A stretch of 18,607 bases of DNA. Origin: Rhizobium sp. Q54. GTDB lineage: Bacteria; Pseudomonadota; Alphaproteobacteria; Rhizobiales; Beijerinckiaceae. The notes under the pieces are model-generated. The model was given only the letters and a program-made list of their open reading frames with translations, did no database searches and had not been told where the DNA came from. Location: NCBI GenBank assembly GCA_945901195.1, contig CAMDKB010000023.1, forward strand, positions 1 to 18,607, written 5' to 3'. The position numbers were made by a program, and so were the translations under genes. Positions 6,631 through 15,993 of this stretch are shown here, one piece after another (position 1 is the stretch's first letter; every line of letters begins with the position of its first letter).

Positions 6631-7761
6631 CTATTCGAGCGGCGCGACAGGCACAATCGGCGTTTCGTCACGAACGGCTGGAGCTGTCTCAGGCACAATG
6701 GGCTTGGACGCAACTGGACGGGGTGAATCCAGCGGTGCAGCAGGAGCCGCAACAGCGCCTGATTGTTGAACCCCCTCCGGTACAACCGGCACATCGGGCT
6801 TGAGAAAGCGCACCCGCCGCCGCGATCTATCCGCCTGCGGATCTGCATCCCTCGCCGCCTTGGTGGCCTGACGCGGAGTTGGCTGCCCGCCAGATGCTTC
6901 ACCCATCACGGGCGATGGATGAACGCCCGGTGTAACCGCCGCCGGTGTCGCCAGGGAGGCCGGAGATTCTCGACTTTCAATCGGAACCGCTGGCGTTGCC
7001 GCGACAGGTTGTGGCTGCTGTTCAGGCGTCGTTTGCAAAGGCGCTGGCGCAACAGGCGTCCTTGGCGCTGCGATCGCTGGCGCGGGAACAACGGGAGCAG
7101 CCGAAGCGGGAACCAAAGGAGGGGGAACCATCGGGGTTGCGGCTGGCACAGCTCTCGCTGCCGGCGGCTTGGCGGCAGTTTTTTTCGCCGGCTTGCCCTT
7201 CTTCTGAGTGGAAATGCGCGCACCCGGCAGCGGCTTGTTAGTGAGCCCGCCACTCCGCCCAATGCCTTGAATCACGCGTGGCTCGTTCTGAGGCACGTAA
7301 TCCGGGTCAACCGCAGGGTCGACGGGGCGGCCAGCATAAACCTGACCAGCTGGTGCCTGTCCGGGAAAACTCTGCAAAACCTCCCCATTGAGGCCGTCGA
7401 CAATAACCCGCCGCAGGTTGCCGTTGCGGTCGCGTACGTCTGCAACAAACACCCGGCCGTTGCGCGCTGGCGCGCCTGTAACTCGCATGCCCCGTTCATT
7501 CAGCATATTGCGAACCTGCGCGGGACCAAGTGGCCGCGCGCGGGGTCCCCGCTCATAAATATCCTCAGGATATTCGGGGCGAGGATAATAACGTAGCTCT
7601 GACCTGTAGATCGGCATTGGCGGCACATACCCATAGCCGGGGCTCGGCGCGAGCCAATAAACGGCCTGCGCCGAGGCGCTGCTGGAACCCGCCCCGCCAA
7701 GCAAGGCCGATACACCTACAGTGAGCACGGCCAGACGAATTCCGCTCGAAATAAAACTCAT
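6631..7761 (-). CDS. Secreted proline/alanine-rich protein with PepSY-like segment
   Basis: This 376-residue protein has no named function that I recognise. The start at 7761 is chosen because GGGAGAG sits just upstream and a clean signal peptide follows: positive residue at Arg9, hydrophobic core about 10-23, and ASA cleavage site after residue 31. The mature start is Tyr/Pro-rich. Residues ~80-132 (from GPAQVRNMLNERG to DGLNGEVLQ) resemble a PepSY-like fold: a helix that begins at a Gly-Pro, then V-F-V-A-D-V-R-D-R-N-G and a V-D-G-x-x-G-E-V turn. From ~180 to the end the protein is low complexity, with Lys/Ala then Pro/Ala/Val repeats, and is probably disordered and perhaps wall- or membrane-spanning in the periplasm. 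It has no transmembrane segment after the signal. Similar proteins occur in rhizobia as hypotheticals. It is convergent with hsp20 and 101 bp downstream of the threonine aldolase gene on the same strand. Confidence 0.75.
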   Translation of the reverse strand: MSFISSGIRLAVLTVGVSALLGGAGSSSASAQAVYWLAPSPGYGYVPPMPIYRSELRYYPRPEYPEDIYERGPRARPLGPAQVRNMLNERGMRVTGAPARNGRVFVADVRDRNGNLRRVIVDGLNGEVLQSFPGQAPAGQVYAGRPVDPAVDPDYVPQNEPRVIQGIGRSGGLTNKPLPGARISTQKKGKPAKKTAAKPPAARAVPAATPMVPPPLVPASAAPVVPAPAIAAPRTPVAPAPLQTTPEQQPQPVAATPAVPIESRESPASLATPAAVTPGVHPSPVMGEASGGQPTPRQATKAARDADPQADRSRRRVRFLKPDVPVVPEGVQQSGAVAAPAAPLDSPRPVASKPIVPETAPAVRDETPIVPVAPLE

Positions 7762-7862
7762 TTCACTCTCCCGGTCTGCTAGCCCTCGCATAATTCTGCC
7801 GGGCTGCAATAAACCTCGCCTGACAGTCTTATGAGAGAATACGGCGAGGGTGAGACGAAATC

Positions 7863-8930
7863 TTAACCAGCCGCAGCTTTCCTCGTAATGTCCAGAAACC
7901 TGTCGACATCATCTTCCCTGGTCACGAATGATGTCACCATCCTCACGAAAACTTCGCCCGGCTTGAGACAATCATCGCCCTCGAGGCCCCGCCCGCCCCA
8001 ATCGTAATAGCGGGCACCGGCCGCTTTCAGCGCCTTGTCGGCAGCAACTGGCAATACGGCGAAAACTTCATTGACCTGGGGCAGCCAGGGTAGCCGCACG
8101 CCTGAAATCGCACGTAAACCCGAAGCGAGCCGTTGCGCCTGGTCATTGGCATGTTGGGCCAGCTCCAGCCAATGCCCGCCATCAAGCCAGGCCAGCATCT
8201 GTGCAGCAATGAATCGGCCTTTTGAAACAGTATGGCCTCCACGTTTGCGCAGATAGAGAAAATCGGCAGCACGGTCCCGGTCGAAAAACACCACCGCTTC
8301 GCACATGATGGCCCCGTTCTTGGTGCCGCCCAGCGACAACACGTCCACCCCAGATTTCCATGTCATTTCAGCCGGGCTCACACCCAGCGAAGCAATCGCA
8401 TTAGCGAAACGTGCGCCATCCATATGGACGGCCACATCGTGCCGGTGCGCCATCCCGGCAAACACAGAAACCTCGGCGGGCGAATAGAGCGTTCCGCTTT
8501 CCGTCGCCTGCGAAAGAGAGAGCGCCGCAGGCTGTACCTGTTTAACGAGACCGCGCGGATAGGCTGCCAGGGTCGCAGCGAGGCCGGCTTCGCTGATCTT
8601 TCCGCAAGAACCTGAAATGCCGACAAGCTTTGCCCCGGCGGAAAAAAACTCCGGCGCGCCGCATTCGTCATCCATGATGTGCGCATCATCGTGACAAAAT
8701 ATCGCGCCGTAAGGTGGCGTAAGCGCCGCAAGCGCCAGAGCATTGGCCGCTGTGCCCGTTGGAACGAGAAACACCGCGCACTTCCGCTCGAAAAGTTCGC
8801 TAACGCGCACTTCGGCTGCCTTTGACCAGTCGTCTGCGCCGTAAGGCGGCGCATAGCCATCGTTCGCCGCAACGATGGCATCGATGACTTTCTGGGACGC
8901 GCCGCTGGCATTGTCACTGGCAAAGAGCAT
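7863..8930 (-). CDS. ltaE: Low-specificity L-threonine aldolase
   Basis: This 355-residue PLP enzyme of the beta-eliminating lyase / threonine aldolase family (fold type I) cleaves L-threonine or L-allo-threonine to glycine and acetaldehyde. The N-terminus MLFASDNASG matches the family's FASDN start. PTGTAAN at residues 57-63 forms the phosphate-binding turn, HMDGAR at 169-174 carries the Asp171 that contacts the PLP ring nitrogen, and LSLGGTKNG holds the Schiff-base Lys204. The C-terminal domain ends with VRMVTSFVTREDDVDRF. The length is similar to the Pseudomonas-type low-specificity enzymes. The ATG at 8930 has only a weak GGAAAC upstream. It is divergent from gltB, and both draw on amino-nitrogen metabolism, but no direct link is shown. 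A perfect palindrome, GGCAGG-A-CCTGCC, sits about 30 bases upstream and could be its operator. Confidence 0.93.
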   Translation of the reverse strand: MLFASDNASGASQKVIDAIVAANDGYAPPYGADDWSKAAEVRVSELFERKCAVFLVPTGTAANALALAALTPPYGAIFCHDDAHIMDDECGAPEFFSAGAKLVGISGSCGKISEAGLAATLAAYPRGLVKQVQPAALSLSQATESGTLYSPAEVSVFAGMAHRHDVAVHMDGARFANAIASLGVSPAEMTWKSGVDVLSLGGTKNGAIMCEAVVFFDRDRAADFLYLRKRGGHTVSKGRFIAAQMLAWLDGGHWLELAQHANDQAQRLASGLRAISGVRLPWLPQVNEVFAVLPVAADKALKAAGARYYDWGGRGLEGDDCLKPGEVFVRMVTSFVTREDDVDRFLDITRKAAAG

Positions 8931-9375
8931 GGGAGTTTCCGGAACCTGTTGCGGTGTAGGCAGGACCTGCCCCGGAATGGACTTTCAGGCAAGCCAACAA
9001 GGCATAAAAAGCCGTCCGGGGACCACTTGTGCCTCACAAATAAATCTGGCATGGTCGATTGCCTTCAATAGGACAGCTTTACTGACCTTTGGAGGTGGGG
9101 CGGGTTTTCTATCCCTCCAGCGTGCCGGAACTTTGGACGGAACCAGGCGCATAAAGCTGGAGAGCACGACGCAGCGGGACGGCTGCGGGTGCACCAGAGA
9201 GCCGTTTTCAAACACTACAATTTAGTTTTGGCCGGCAGGAGCGGGCAGTGAACAGGAATGGGCTGAAAAAGGAAGATCCGCGAACGCAGGCGCGCCGAAA
9301 ACGGCCCGGCGTTTGCTTAGCCGTTTGATCTTTCAGCCTTTCAACAAGTTTCACGCGCATAACGGAAATGATACT
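8931..9375. other. 445-bp divergent intergenic region between ltaE and gltB
   Basis: No gene is supported here. It holds three inverted repeats. GGCAGG-A-CCTGCC (8959-8971) is perfect, TTGTG-CCT-CACAA (9027-9039) is perfect, and TGGAGG ... CCTCCA (9090-9095 with 9114-9119) is wider spaced. The first two have the size of transcription-factor operators. The gltB leader or promoter must lie in the right half; I could not assign a clear -35/-10 pair. An open plus-strand frame across 8875-9225 has no family features and is regarded as chance. Confidence 0.5.
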
Positions 9376-12300
9376 ATGACCTCCCGGACCACATTGATTG
9401 ATCCTGCGTTCCCCGCTGCCCAGGGCCTTTATGACCCGCGCAACGAGAAGGACGCCTGCGGCGTTGGCTTTGTCGCAAGGCTCAATAACGAGAAGTCGCA
9501 CGACATTATCGAGAAGGGTCTGGAAATCCTGCTCAATCTCGATCATCGCGGCGCTGTTGGCGCAGACCCTCTCGCCGGCGACGGCTGCGGCATGCTGATC
9601 CAGATTCCCCATGATTTTCTTGCCGAAGAGACGGCCAAATCTGGCTTCAAGCTGCCCGAACCCGGTGCTTACGGTGTTGCTGCCGTTTTCCTTCCCCGTG
9701 ATGCAGAAGACCGCACGATCGTGCGCGCCATTATCGAACAGACAATCAGCGATGAAGGCCAGGTTCTGCTGGGCTGGCGCGATGTGCCTGTAGATTCGTC
9801 GGGCCTTGGCTATTCAGTGAAGCCCACCGAGCCCGCGCACGTTCAGGTCTTCATTGGCCGCGGGACCGGCATGGAAGATCCGGACCTCTTCGAGCGCAAG
9901 CTCTATGTCCTGCGCAAGCAGATTTCTGCGCGCGTGTTTGGACTGGGCGAGAAGCGGCCTTCCGGCTTTTATGTTGTGTCCATGTCCTCGCGCACGCTTG
10001 TCTACAAGGGCATGCTGCTGGCAACGCAACTCGGCGATTATTTCAAGGACCTGCGCGATCCCCGTATCAAGTCGGCGCTCGCGCTGGTGCATCAGCGTTT
10101 CTCGACCAATACGTTCCCGACATGGTCGCTCGCCCATCCCTACCGAATGGTCGCCCACAACGGCGAAATCAACACGCTGCGCGGCAATGTGAACTGGATG
10201 GCGGCCCGTCAGGCTTCCGTATCTTCGCCCCTGTTTGGCGACGACATCACCAAGCTCTGGCCAATTTCCTATGAAGGCCAGTCAGATACCGCCTGTTTCG
10301 ACAACGCTCTCGAATTTCTCGTGCAGGGTGGCTATTCGCTGGCTCATGCAGCGATGATGCTGATTCCAGAAGCCTGGGCCGGCAATCCGCTGATGAGCGA
10401 GGAACGCCGCGCCTTCTATGAATATCATGCCGCGCTGATGGAGCCGTGGGACGGTCCAGCCGCCATGGCTTTTACCGACGGTTTGCAGATCGGCGCGACA
10501 CTTGATCGCAATGGTCTGCGCCCGGCACGCTATATCGTCACCGATGATGGCCTTGTTGTCATGGCGTCCGAAGTCGGCGTCTTGCCAATTCCCGAAGAAA
10601 AGATCGTCACCAAATGGCGCCTGCAGCCGGGCAAGATGCTGCTGGTCGATCTTCAGCAACATCGCATTGTCTCTGACGACGAAATCAAGCGCGACCTTGC
10701 AGCCAGTCACCCCTACAAGACGTGGCTCGACGACACGCAGATTGTGCTTGAAGATCTGAACCCCGTAGAGGCACGGGCTTCGCGCACGGATGTATCGCTG
10801 CTCGATCGTCAGCAGGCCTTTGGCTATACGCAGGAAGATATCGCCATTCTGCTATCGCCCATGGCGATCACCGGCGAGGAGGCCACAGGCTCGATGGGCA
10901 CCGACACGCCGATCTCGGCCATGTCCAACCTCTGCAAGCCCCTGTACACCTATTTCAAGCAGAACTTCGCACAAGTCACCAACCCGCCCATCGATCCGAT
11001 CCGCGAGCAGCTGGTGATGAGCCTCGTATCGTTCATCGGCCCGCGCCCGAACCTGCTCGATCTCAAGGGCGCGTCCAGCCGCAAGCGTCTGGAAGTGCGC
11101 CAACCTATCCTCACCAATGACGATCTCGAAAAGATCCGCTGCATTGGCCACTTTGAGGATTCATTCGACACCAAGACGCTCGATATCACCTACAAGACCG
11201 AGCGCGGCGCACAAGCGATGAACGACATGGTCGAGCGCCTGTGCGTTCGCGCCGAAGAAGCCGTCAAGGGCGGCTATAACATCATCATCCTGTCCGACCG
11301 CATGGTTGGGCCAGACCGGGTGCCGATCCCTGCCCTGCTGGCCACTGCTGCCGTGCATCACCATCTTATCCGCAAAGGTTTGCGTACGTCAGTCGGTCTC
11401 GTCGTGGAGACAGGCGAAGCGCGCGAAGTGCACCATTTTGCCTGCCTTGCAGGCTACGGCGCCGAAGCGATCAACCCCTATCTCGCCTTCGAGACATTGG
11501 AAGCCTTGCGCGAAAGCGGCGAATTTCCTGAAGAGGTCGATGATCACGAAGTGGTCAAGCGTTTCATCAAGGCCGTCGACAAGGGTTTATTGAAGGTGAT
11601 GTCCAAGATGGGCATCTCCACCTATCAATCCTATTGCGGTGCGCAGATATTTGACGCCATCGGACTTAACAAGGCTTTCGTCGACAACTACTTCACCGGC
11701 ACCGCGACGAAGATCGAGGGCATCGGCCTTGAGGAAGTGGCGCGCGAAACCGCAACACGTCATGGCGATGCTTTCGGCGATTCGCCCGTATACCGTCACA
11801 TGCTCGCGGTCGGCGGCGAATATATGTATCGCACACGCGGCGAGGCTCATTCGTGGTCACCAGAATCGGTGTCGCTGCTGCAGCACGCCGTACGCGGCAA
11901 TTCGCGCGATCAATATCGCGCTTATGCGAAGCTCCTGAACGAACAGGAAGAACGGCTGTTGACGATACGCGGCCTCTTCCGCATCAAGAACGCGGAAGAA
12001 TCCGGACGCAAGCCCGTTCCACTGGAGGAAATTGAAAGCGCCAAGGATCTCGTCAAGCGTTTTGCGACAGGCGCGATGTCCTATGGCTCGATTTCGCGCG
12101 AAGCTCATACGACGCTCGCCATCGCCATGAACCGCATTGGCGGCAAGTCAAACACAGGTGAGGGCGGCGAGGAATCCGATCGCTTCAAGCCCATGGCGAA
12201 TGGCGATTCCCGCCGCTCCGCCATCAAGCAGGTTGCCTCCGGTCGTTTTGGTGTGACGACAGAATATCTCGTCAATTCCGACATGATGCAGATCAAGATG

Positions 12301-14052
12301 GCGCAGGGCGCAAAGCCCGGCGAAGGCGGGCAATTGCCGGGCCACAAGGTCGATGCGGTCATTGCAAAAGTACGCCATTCAACGCCCGGTGTGGGCCTGA
12401 TTTCGCCACCGCCTCATCACGACATCTATTCAATCGAGGATCTCGCGCAGCTGATCTTTGATCTCAAGAACGTCAATCCCACCGCCGACGTTTCGGTGAA
12501 ACTCGTGTCCGAGGTCGGTGTCGGCACAGTCGCTGCGGGCGTTTCCAAGGGCCGCGCGGATCATGTGACAATTTCAGGTTATGAAGGCGGCACAGGCGCT
12601 TCGCCCCTCACGTCCATCAAGAATGCCGGAAGCCCCTGGGAAATCGGCCTTGCAGAAACCCATCAGACCCTTGTGCTGAACGATTTGCGTTCGCGCATTA
12701 CGGTGCAGGTGGATGGCGGCTTGCGAACGGGCCGCGATGTTGTCGTGGGCGCGCTGCTGGGCGCGGACGAATTCGGCTTTGCCACTGCGCCATTGATTGC
12801 GGCCGGTTGCGTGATGATGCGCAAGTGTCATCTCAACACCTGCCCCGTCGGGGTCGCCACGCAGGACCCGGTCTTGCGCAAGCGCTTCGTCGGGTTGCCC
12901 GAACATGTGATCAACTTTTTCTTCTTCGTGGCCGAAGAAGTTCGCGAGATAATGGCTTCGCTCGGCTACCGCAACTTTAATGAAATGATCGGCCAGACAC
13001 AGCTGCTCGATCAACAAAACGCAATTGATCACTGGAAGGCCAAAGGCCTGGATTTCAGCAGGCTCTTCAGCAAGGCGGATGTGCCCGCTGACCGGGTGAT
13101 TTTCCGCTCGCAGGCACAGCAGCACAAAATCCACAATGTTCTCGATCGCCAGCTGATTGCGGAGGCGATGGGCGCGCTGGAAACGCGCAAGCCCGTAAGC
13201 CTGTCGTACCCCATCCGCAACGTCGACCGCACCACGGGCGCGATGCTCTCGGGCGAAGTTGCAAAACGCTATGGCCACACCGGCCTGCCCGACGACACCA
13301 TCCACGTTAAGCTCACCGGCACAGCCGGGCAAAGCTTTGGCGCATGGGTTGCGCGCGGCGTCACGCTGGAACTGGAAGGTCAGGCCAATGATTATGTTGG
13401 CAAGGGTCTCTCGGGCGGCCGCCTCATCATCTACCCGTCGAAGAATGCAACCAAGATCGTGCCGCACGAATCCATAATTGCGGGCAATACCGTCCTCTAT
13501 GGCGCCATCAACGGTGAATGTTATATCCGTGGCGTTGCAGGCGAGCGTTTCGCCGTGCGCAATTCCGGCGCTATCGCAGTTGTGGAAGGCACGGGCGATC
13601 ACGGCTGCGAATACATGACGGGCGGCATCGTTGTTGTGCTCGGCAATACAGGCCGCAACTTCGCCGCAGGCATGTCTGGCGGCATCGCCTATGTTTATGA
13701 CGAAGACGGCACGTTCGAAGATCGCTGCAATCTTTCGATGGTGGATCTTGAATCCGTGCCGGAGGAGGAGGAGCTGAATGAGCGCGTCCATCACCAGGGC
13801 GGAGATCTCAGTGTCCTCGGCCGTGTAGATGTCATGAGCGACATGACGCGCTTTGACGCAGAACGTCTGCATCAATTGATCGCAAACCACACGCGCTACA
13901 CTGCCTCCGCACGCGCCAAGGAAATTCTCGATAATTGGGACACGGCCAAATCGAAATTCCGCAAGGTCATGCCCGTCGAGTACCGCCGTGCACTGAATGA
14001 AATGATGGCAGAGCAGAACGAAGCGGCTGGCATGCCAGTGGCGGGGGAGTAA
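9376..14052 (+). CDS. gltB: Glutamate synthase (NADPH), large alpha subunit
   Basis: This 1558-residue GOGAT alpha subunit makes glutamate from glutamine and 2-oxoglutarate. The nucleophile of the class-II glutaminase is Cys28 in DACGVGF, exposed after removal of a 27-residue propeptide. The glutaminase domain runs to about residue 430 and includes HQRFSTNTFPTWSLAHPYR and HNGEINT. The central domain is at about 480-770. The FMN/2-oxoglutarate synthase barrel (about 840-1190) contains AMSYGSIS and GEGGEE. The 3Fe-4S ligands are Cys1145, Cys1151 and Cys1156, with spacing (6 and 5) like the Azospirillum enzyme. The GXGXG beta-helix domain is around 1280-1480. The frame could begin at a TTG at 9313, but the ATG at 9376 gives the normal propeptide length. 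gltD follows four bases later, so the pair forms one operon. Confidence 0.98.
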   Translation: MTSRTTLIDPAFPAAQGLYDPRNEKDACGVGFVARLNNEKSHDIIEKGLEILLNLDHRGAVGADPLAGDGCGMLIQIPHDFLAEETAKSGFKLPEPGAYGVAAVFLPRDAEDRTIVRAIIEQTISDEGQVLLGWRDVPVDSSGLGYSVKPTEPAHVQVFIGRGTGMEDPDLFERKLYVLRKQISARVFGLGEKRPSGFYVVSMSSRTLVYKGMLLATQLGDYFKDLRDPRIKSALALVHQRFSTNTFPTWSLAHPYRMVAHNGEINTLRGNVNWMAARQASVSSPLFGDDITKLWPISYEGQSDTACFDNALEFLVQGGYSLAHAAMMLIPEAWAGNPLMSEERRAFYEYHAALMEPWDGPAAMAFTDGLQIGATLDRNGLRPARYIVTDDGLVVMASEVGVLPIPEEKIVTKWRLQPGKMLLVDLQQHRIVSDDEIKRDLAASHPYKTWLDDTQIVLEDLNPVEARASRTDVSLLDRQQAFGYTQEDIAILLSPMAITGEEATGSMGTDTPISAMSNLCKPLYTYFKQNFAQVTNPPIDPIREQLVMSLVSFIGPRPNLLDLKGASSRKRLEVRQPILTNDDLEKIRCIGHFEDSFDTKTLDITYKTERGAQAMNDMVERLCVRAEEAVKGGYNIIILSDRMVGPDRVPIPALLATAAVHHHLIRKGLRTSVGLVVETGEAREVHHFACLAGYGAEAINPYLAFETLEALRESGEFPEEVDDHEVVKRFIKAVDKGLLKVMSKMGISTYQSYCGAQIFDAIGLNKAFVDNYFTGTATKIEGIGLEEVARETATRHGDAFGDSPVYRHMLAVGGEYMYRTRGEAHSWSPESVSLLQHAVRGNSRDQYRAYAKLLNEQEERLLTIRGLFRIKNAEESGRKPVPLEEIESAKDLVKRFATGAMSYGSISREAHTTLAIAMNRIGGKSNTGEGGEESDRFKPMANGDSRRSAIKQVASGRFGVTTEYLVNSDMMQIKMAQGAKPGEGGQLPGHKVDAVIAKVRHSTPGVGLISPPPHHDIYSIEDLAQLIFDLKNVNPTADVSVKLVSEVGVGTVAAGVSKGRADHVTISGYEGGTGASPLTSIKNAGSPWEIGLAETHQTLVLNDLRSRITVQVDGGLRTGRDVVVGALLGADEFGFATAPLIAAGCVMMRKCHLNTCPVGVATQDPVLRKRFVGLPEHVINFFFFVAEEVREIMASLGYRNFNEMIGQTQLLDQQNAIDHWKAKGLDFSRLFSKADVPADRVIFRSQAQQHKIHNVLDRQLIAEAMGALETRKPVSLSYPIRNVDRTTGAMLSGEVAKRYGHTGLPDDTIHVKLTGTAGQSFGAWVARGVTLELEGQANDYVGKGLSGGRLIIYPSKNATKIVPHESIIAGNTVLYGAINGECYIRGVAGERFAVRNSGAIAVVEGTGDHGCEYMTGGIVVVLGNTGRNFAAGMSGGIAYVYDEDGTFEDRCNLSMVDLESVPEEEELNERVHHQGGDLSVLGRVDVMSDMTRFDAERLHQLIANHTRYTASARAKEILDNWDTAKSKFRKVMPVEYRRALNEMMAEQNEAAGMPVAGE

Positions 14053-14056
14053 AGTC

Positions 14057-15475
14057 ATGGGCAAGGTAACAGGCTTTCTCGAAATTGACCGGCAGGATCG
14101 CAAATATGCGCCTGCGTCTGATCGTATCCGCCATTACAGGGAATTCGTGCTGCCGCTCTCGGAGAGCTCGACGAAGGATCAGGCATCGCGCTGCATGAAT
14201 TGTGGCATACCTTATTGTCACAATGGCTGCCCGGTGAATAACCAGATTCCCGACTGGAACGATCTGGTTTATCGCGGCGATTGGGAAGAGGCGTGCCGGA
14301 ACCTGCATTCCACCAACAACTTTCCTGAAGTCACCGGTCGCATCTGCCCCGCCCCGTGTGAAGCGTCCTGCACGCTGAACATCGAGGACACCCCGGTCAC
14401 CATCAAGACGATCGAATGCTCGATCGTTGATCGCGGCTGGAAAGAGGGCTGGATCAAGCCGGAAGTCCCCAAGAAAAAGACTGGCAAGAAGATCGCGATT
14501 GTCGGTTCAGGCCCCGCCGGCATGGCGGCGGCGCAACAGCTCGCGCGCGCCGGTCATGACGTCCATCTCTATGAGAAAAACGCCAAGGCTGGCGGCCTCA
14601 TGCGCTATGGCATTCCTGACTTCAAGATGGAAAAGCACTATCTGGAGCGGCGCGCCGAACAGATGAAGGCCGAAGGCGTGACCTTCCATTTCAACAGCCA
14701 TATTGGCGTGAATGTGCCGGTTGATGACATCGTCGCAGGCCATGACGCTGTTGTCCTTGCCGGTGGCGCGGAGCTGCCGCGTGACCTTACTGTGCCTGGC
14801 CGCGAATTGGGCGGTGTGCATTTCGCCATGGAATTCCTGCCCCAGCAAAACCGCCGCGTGTCCGGAGAGCCCATCGGCACCAACGAACCGGTCCTCGCCA
14901 GCGGCAAGCATGTGGTCGTCATCGGCGGCGGCGATACCGGCTCCGACTGCATCGGCACGTCCGTGCGGCAGGGCGCGCTGTCGGTCACGCAGCTGGAAAT
15001 CATGCCGCAGCCTCCCGTGAAGGAAAACAAGCTGCTGTCATGGCCTGACTGGCCTTTGAAGCTACGCACGTCATCAAGCCACGAAGAAGGCGCCGAACGC
15101 GACTTTGCCGTCAATTCGGTGGAATGCGTGGGCGAAGATGGCCATATCACCGCGTTGAAATGCGTGCGCGTTGACAACAAGTTCCAGCCCATTCCCGGAA
15201 CGGAATTTGATCTCAAGGCTGATCTTGTATTGCTGGCCATGGGCTTTGTCGCGCCGGTCGCCACCGGCATGATCGAAAAACTGGGGCTTGAACTCGACCC
15301 CCGCAAGAACGTGAAGGCCGACACTGTGCACTACAAGGCCTCGCGCGAAAAGATCTTCGCCTGCGGCGACATGCGCCGCGGTCAATCACTCGTCGTCTGG
15401 GCAATCCGCGAAGGTCGGCAATGCGCACGGTCGGTCGATCTGTTCTTGATGGGTGAGACGCTGTTGCCGAGGTGA
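14057..15475 (+). CDS. gltD: Glutamate synthase (NADPH), small beta subunit
   Basis: This 472-residue beta subunit of GOGAT passes electrons from NADPH through FAD and iron-sulfur clusters to the alpha subunit. The N-terminal Fer4_20 cluster region has Cys46, Cys49, Cys54, Cys58 and then Cys97, Cys101, Cys105. The FAD-binding GSGPAG lies at residues 150-155 and the NADPH-binding GGGDTGSD at 290-297. The C-terminal ACGDMRRGQSLVVWAI block is the usual second FAD contact. The length is standard. A GGGGGAG ribosome site lies inside the gltB 3' end, four to ten bases before the ATG. The stop overlaps the GTG of the next gene as GTGA, although that gene has very different codon use. Confidence 0.98.
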   Translation: MGKVTGFLEIDRQDRKYAPASDRIRHYREFVLPLSESSTKDQASRCMNCGIPYCHNGCPVNNQIPDWNDLVYRGDWEEACRNLHSTNNFPEVTGRICPAPCEASCTLNIEDTPVTIKTIECSIVDRGWKEGWIKPEVPKKKTGKKIAIVGSGPAGMAAAQQLARAGHDVHLYEKNAKAGGLMRYGIPDFKMEKHYLERRAEQMKAEGVTFHFNSHIGVNVPVDDIVAGHDAVVLAGGAELPRDLTVPGRELGGVHFAMEFLPQQNRRVSGEPIGTNEPVLASGKHVVVIGGGDTGSDCIGTSVRQGALSVTQLEIMPQPPVKENKLLSWPDWPLKLRTSSSHEEGAERDFAVNSVECVGEDGHITALKCVRVDNKFQPIPGTEFDLKADLVLLAMGFVAPVATGMIEKLGLELDPRKNVKADTVHYKASREKIFACGDMRRGQSLVVWAIREGRQCARSVDLFLMGETLLPR

Positions 15476-15993
15476 GTAGCGGCGTAGATCAATCTCGCAG
15501 CGAACTACAAGCCGTGTTGCAGGCAATTGGGGAAACACATGGTGGAAGCTCTTGGCCTTATGGTTTGGAAATTCAAATAGAAGACTGGATCAAAGCAGGA
15601 GACGAGCGCGCGCCTCCCCAATTTGATGACAGACAGGGCATTGTCACTTCATCTTTTTTTCAAAGGCTTCGAAAGCTGAGACGTCAGTCCAATGGCTGGT
15701 ATTATTTCGACAATGCTGTGACGTTTTTCAGCAAGGACCAATGGACGGAAAAGCGCGCCCTGATAATATCTGAATGGGAAGCTCGCCGATTTGCGGATAA
15801 CCTGCGGACAAGAAGATTAGAGCGTTTGAGAGAAATTGTTCAATTGGCAAGAGCCGACGCCAGGTTCTGGGAAGCGGCGCGGCAAGATGCGCTTCAAGTG
15901 TTACAGAACATGAACTTGCAGCAAGCGGGTTATGACGCACGCGTGCCTAAAAGCCCCTTTAAGGTAATAGCTCTCACGCATACGCAATTATAG
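15472..15993 (+). CDS. Unrecognised protein with foreign codon use, overlapping gltD stop
   Basis: This frame gives up to 173 residues; I recognise no family. It is rich in Trp, Arg and Gln (including FDNAVTFFSKDQW and SEWEARRFADNLRTRRLERL) and has a charged, probably helical C-terminal half from about residue 100 to 145. No signal peptide or membrane segment is visible. Codons such as ATA, AGA, TTA and CTA, many A/T third positions and the lower GC content set it apart from gltD, which suggests recent transfer or a relaxed remnant. The GTG at 15472 overlaps the gltD stop but has no well-spaced ribosome site, so the true start is uncertain (GTG at 15514 is another option). The same frame continues beyond the TAG at 15991 for 48 more codons, so the protein may be prematurely truncated. 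Confidence 0.55.
   Translation: MSSGVDQSRSELQAVLQAIGETHGGSSWPYGLEIQIEDWIKAGDERAPPQFDDRQGIVTSSFFQRLRKLRRQSNGWYYFDNAVTFFSKDQWTEKRALIISEWEARRFADNLRTRRLERLREIVQLARADARFWEAARQDALQVLQNMNLQQAGYDARVPKSPFKVIALTHTQL

Noticed and set aside
9313..9375. TTG start for gltB
   Set aside because: It would make an over-long propeptide before the catalytic Cys; the ATG at 9376 gives the usual length.
12574..14103. A 509-codon open frame antisense to gltB/gltD
   Set aside because: It mirrors codon bias of the real genes on the opposite strand, has no family motifs, and gltB is unmistakable in the sense direction.
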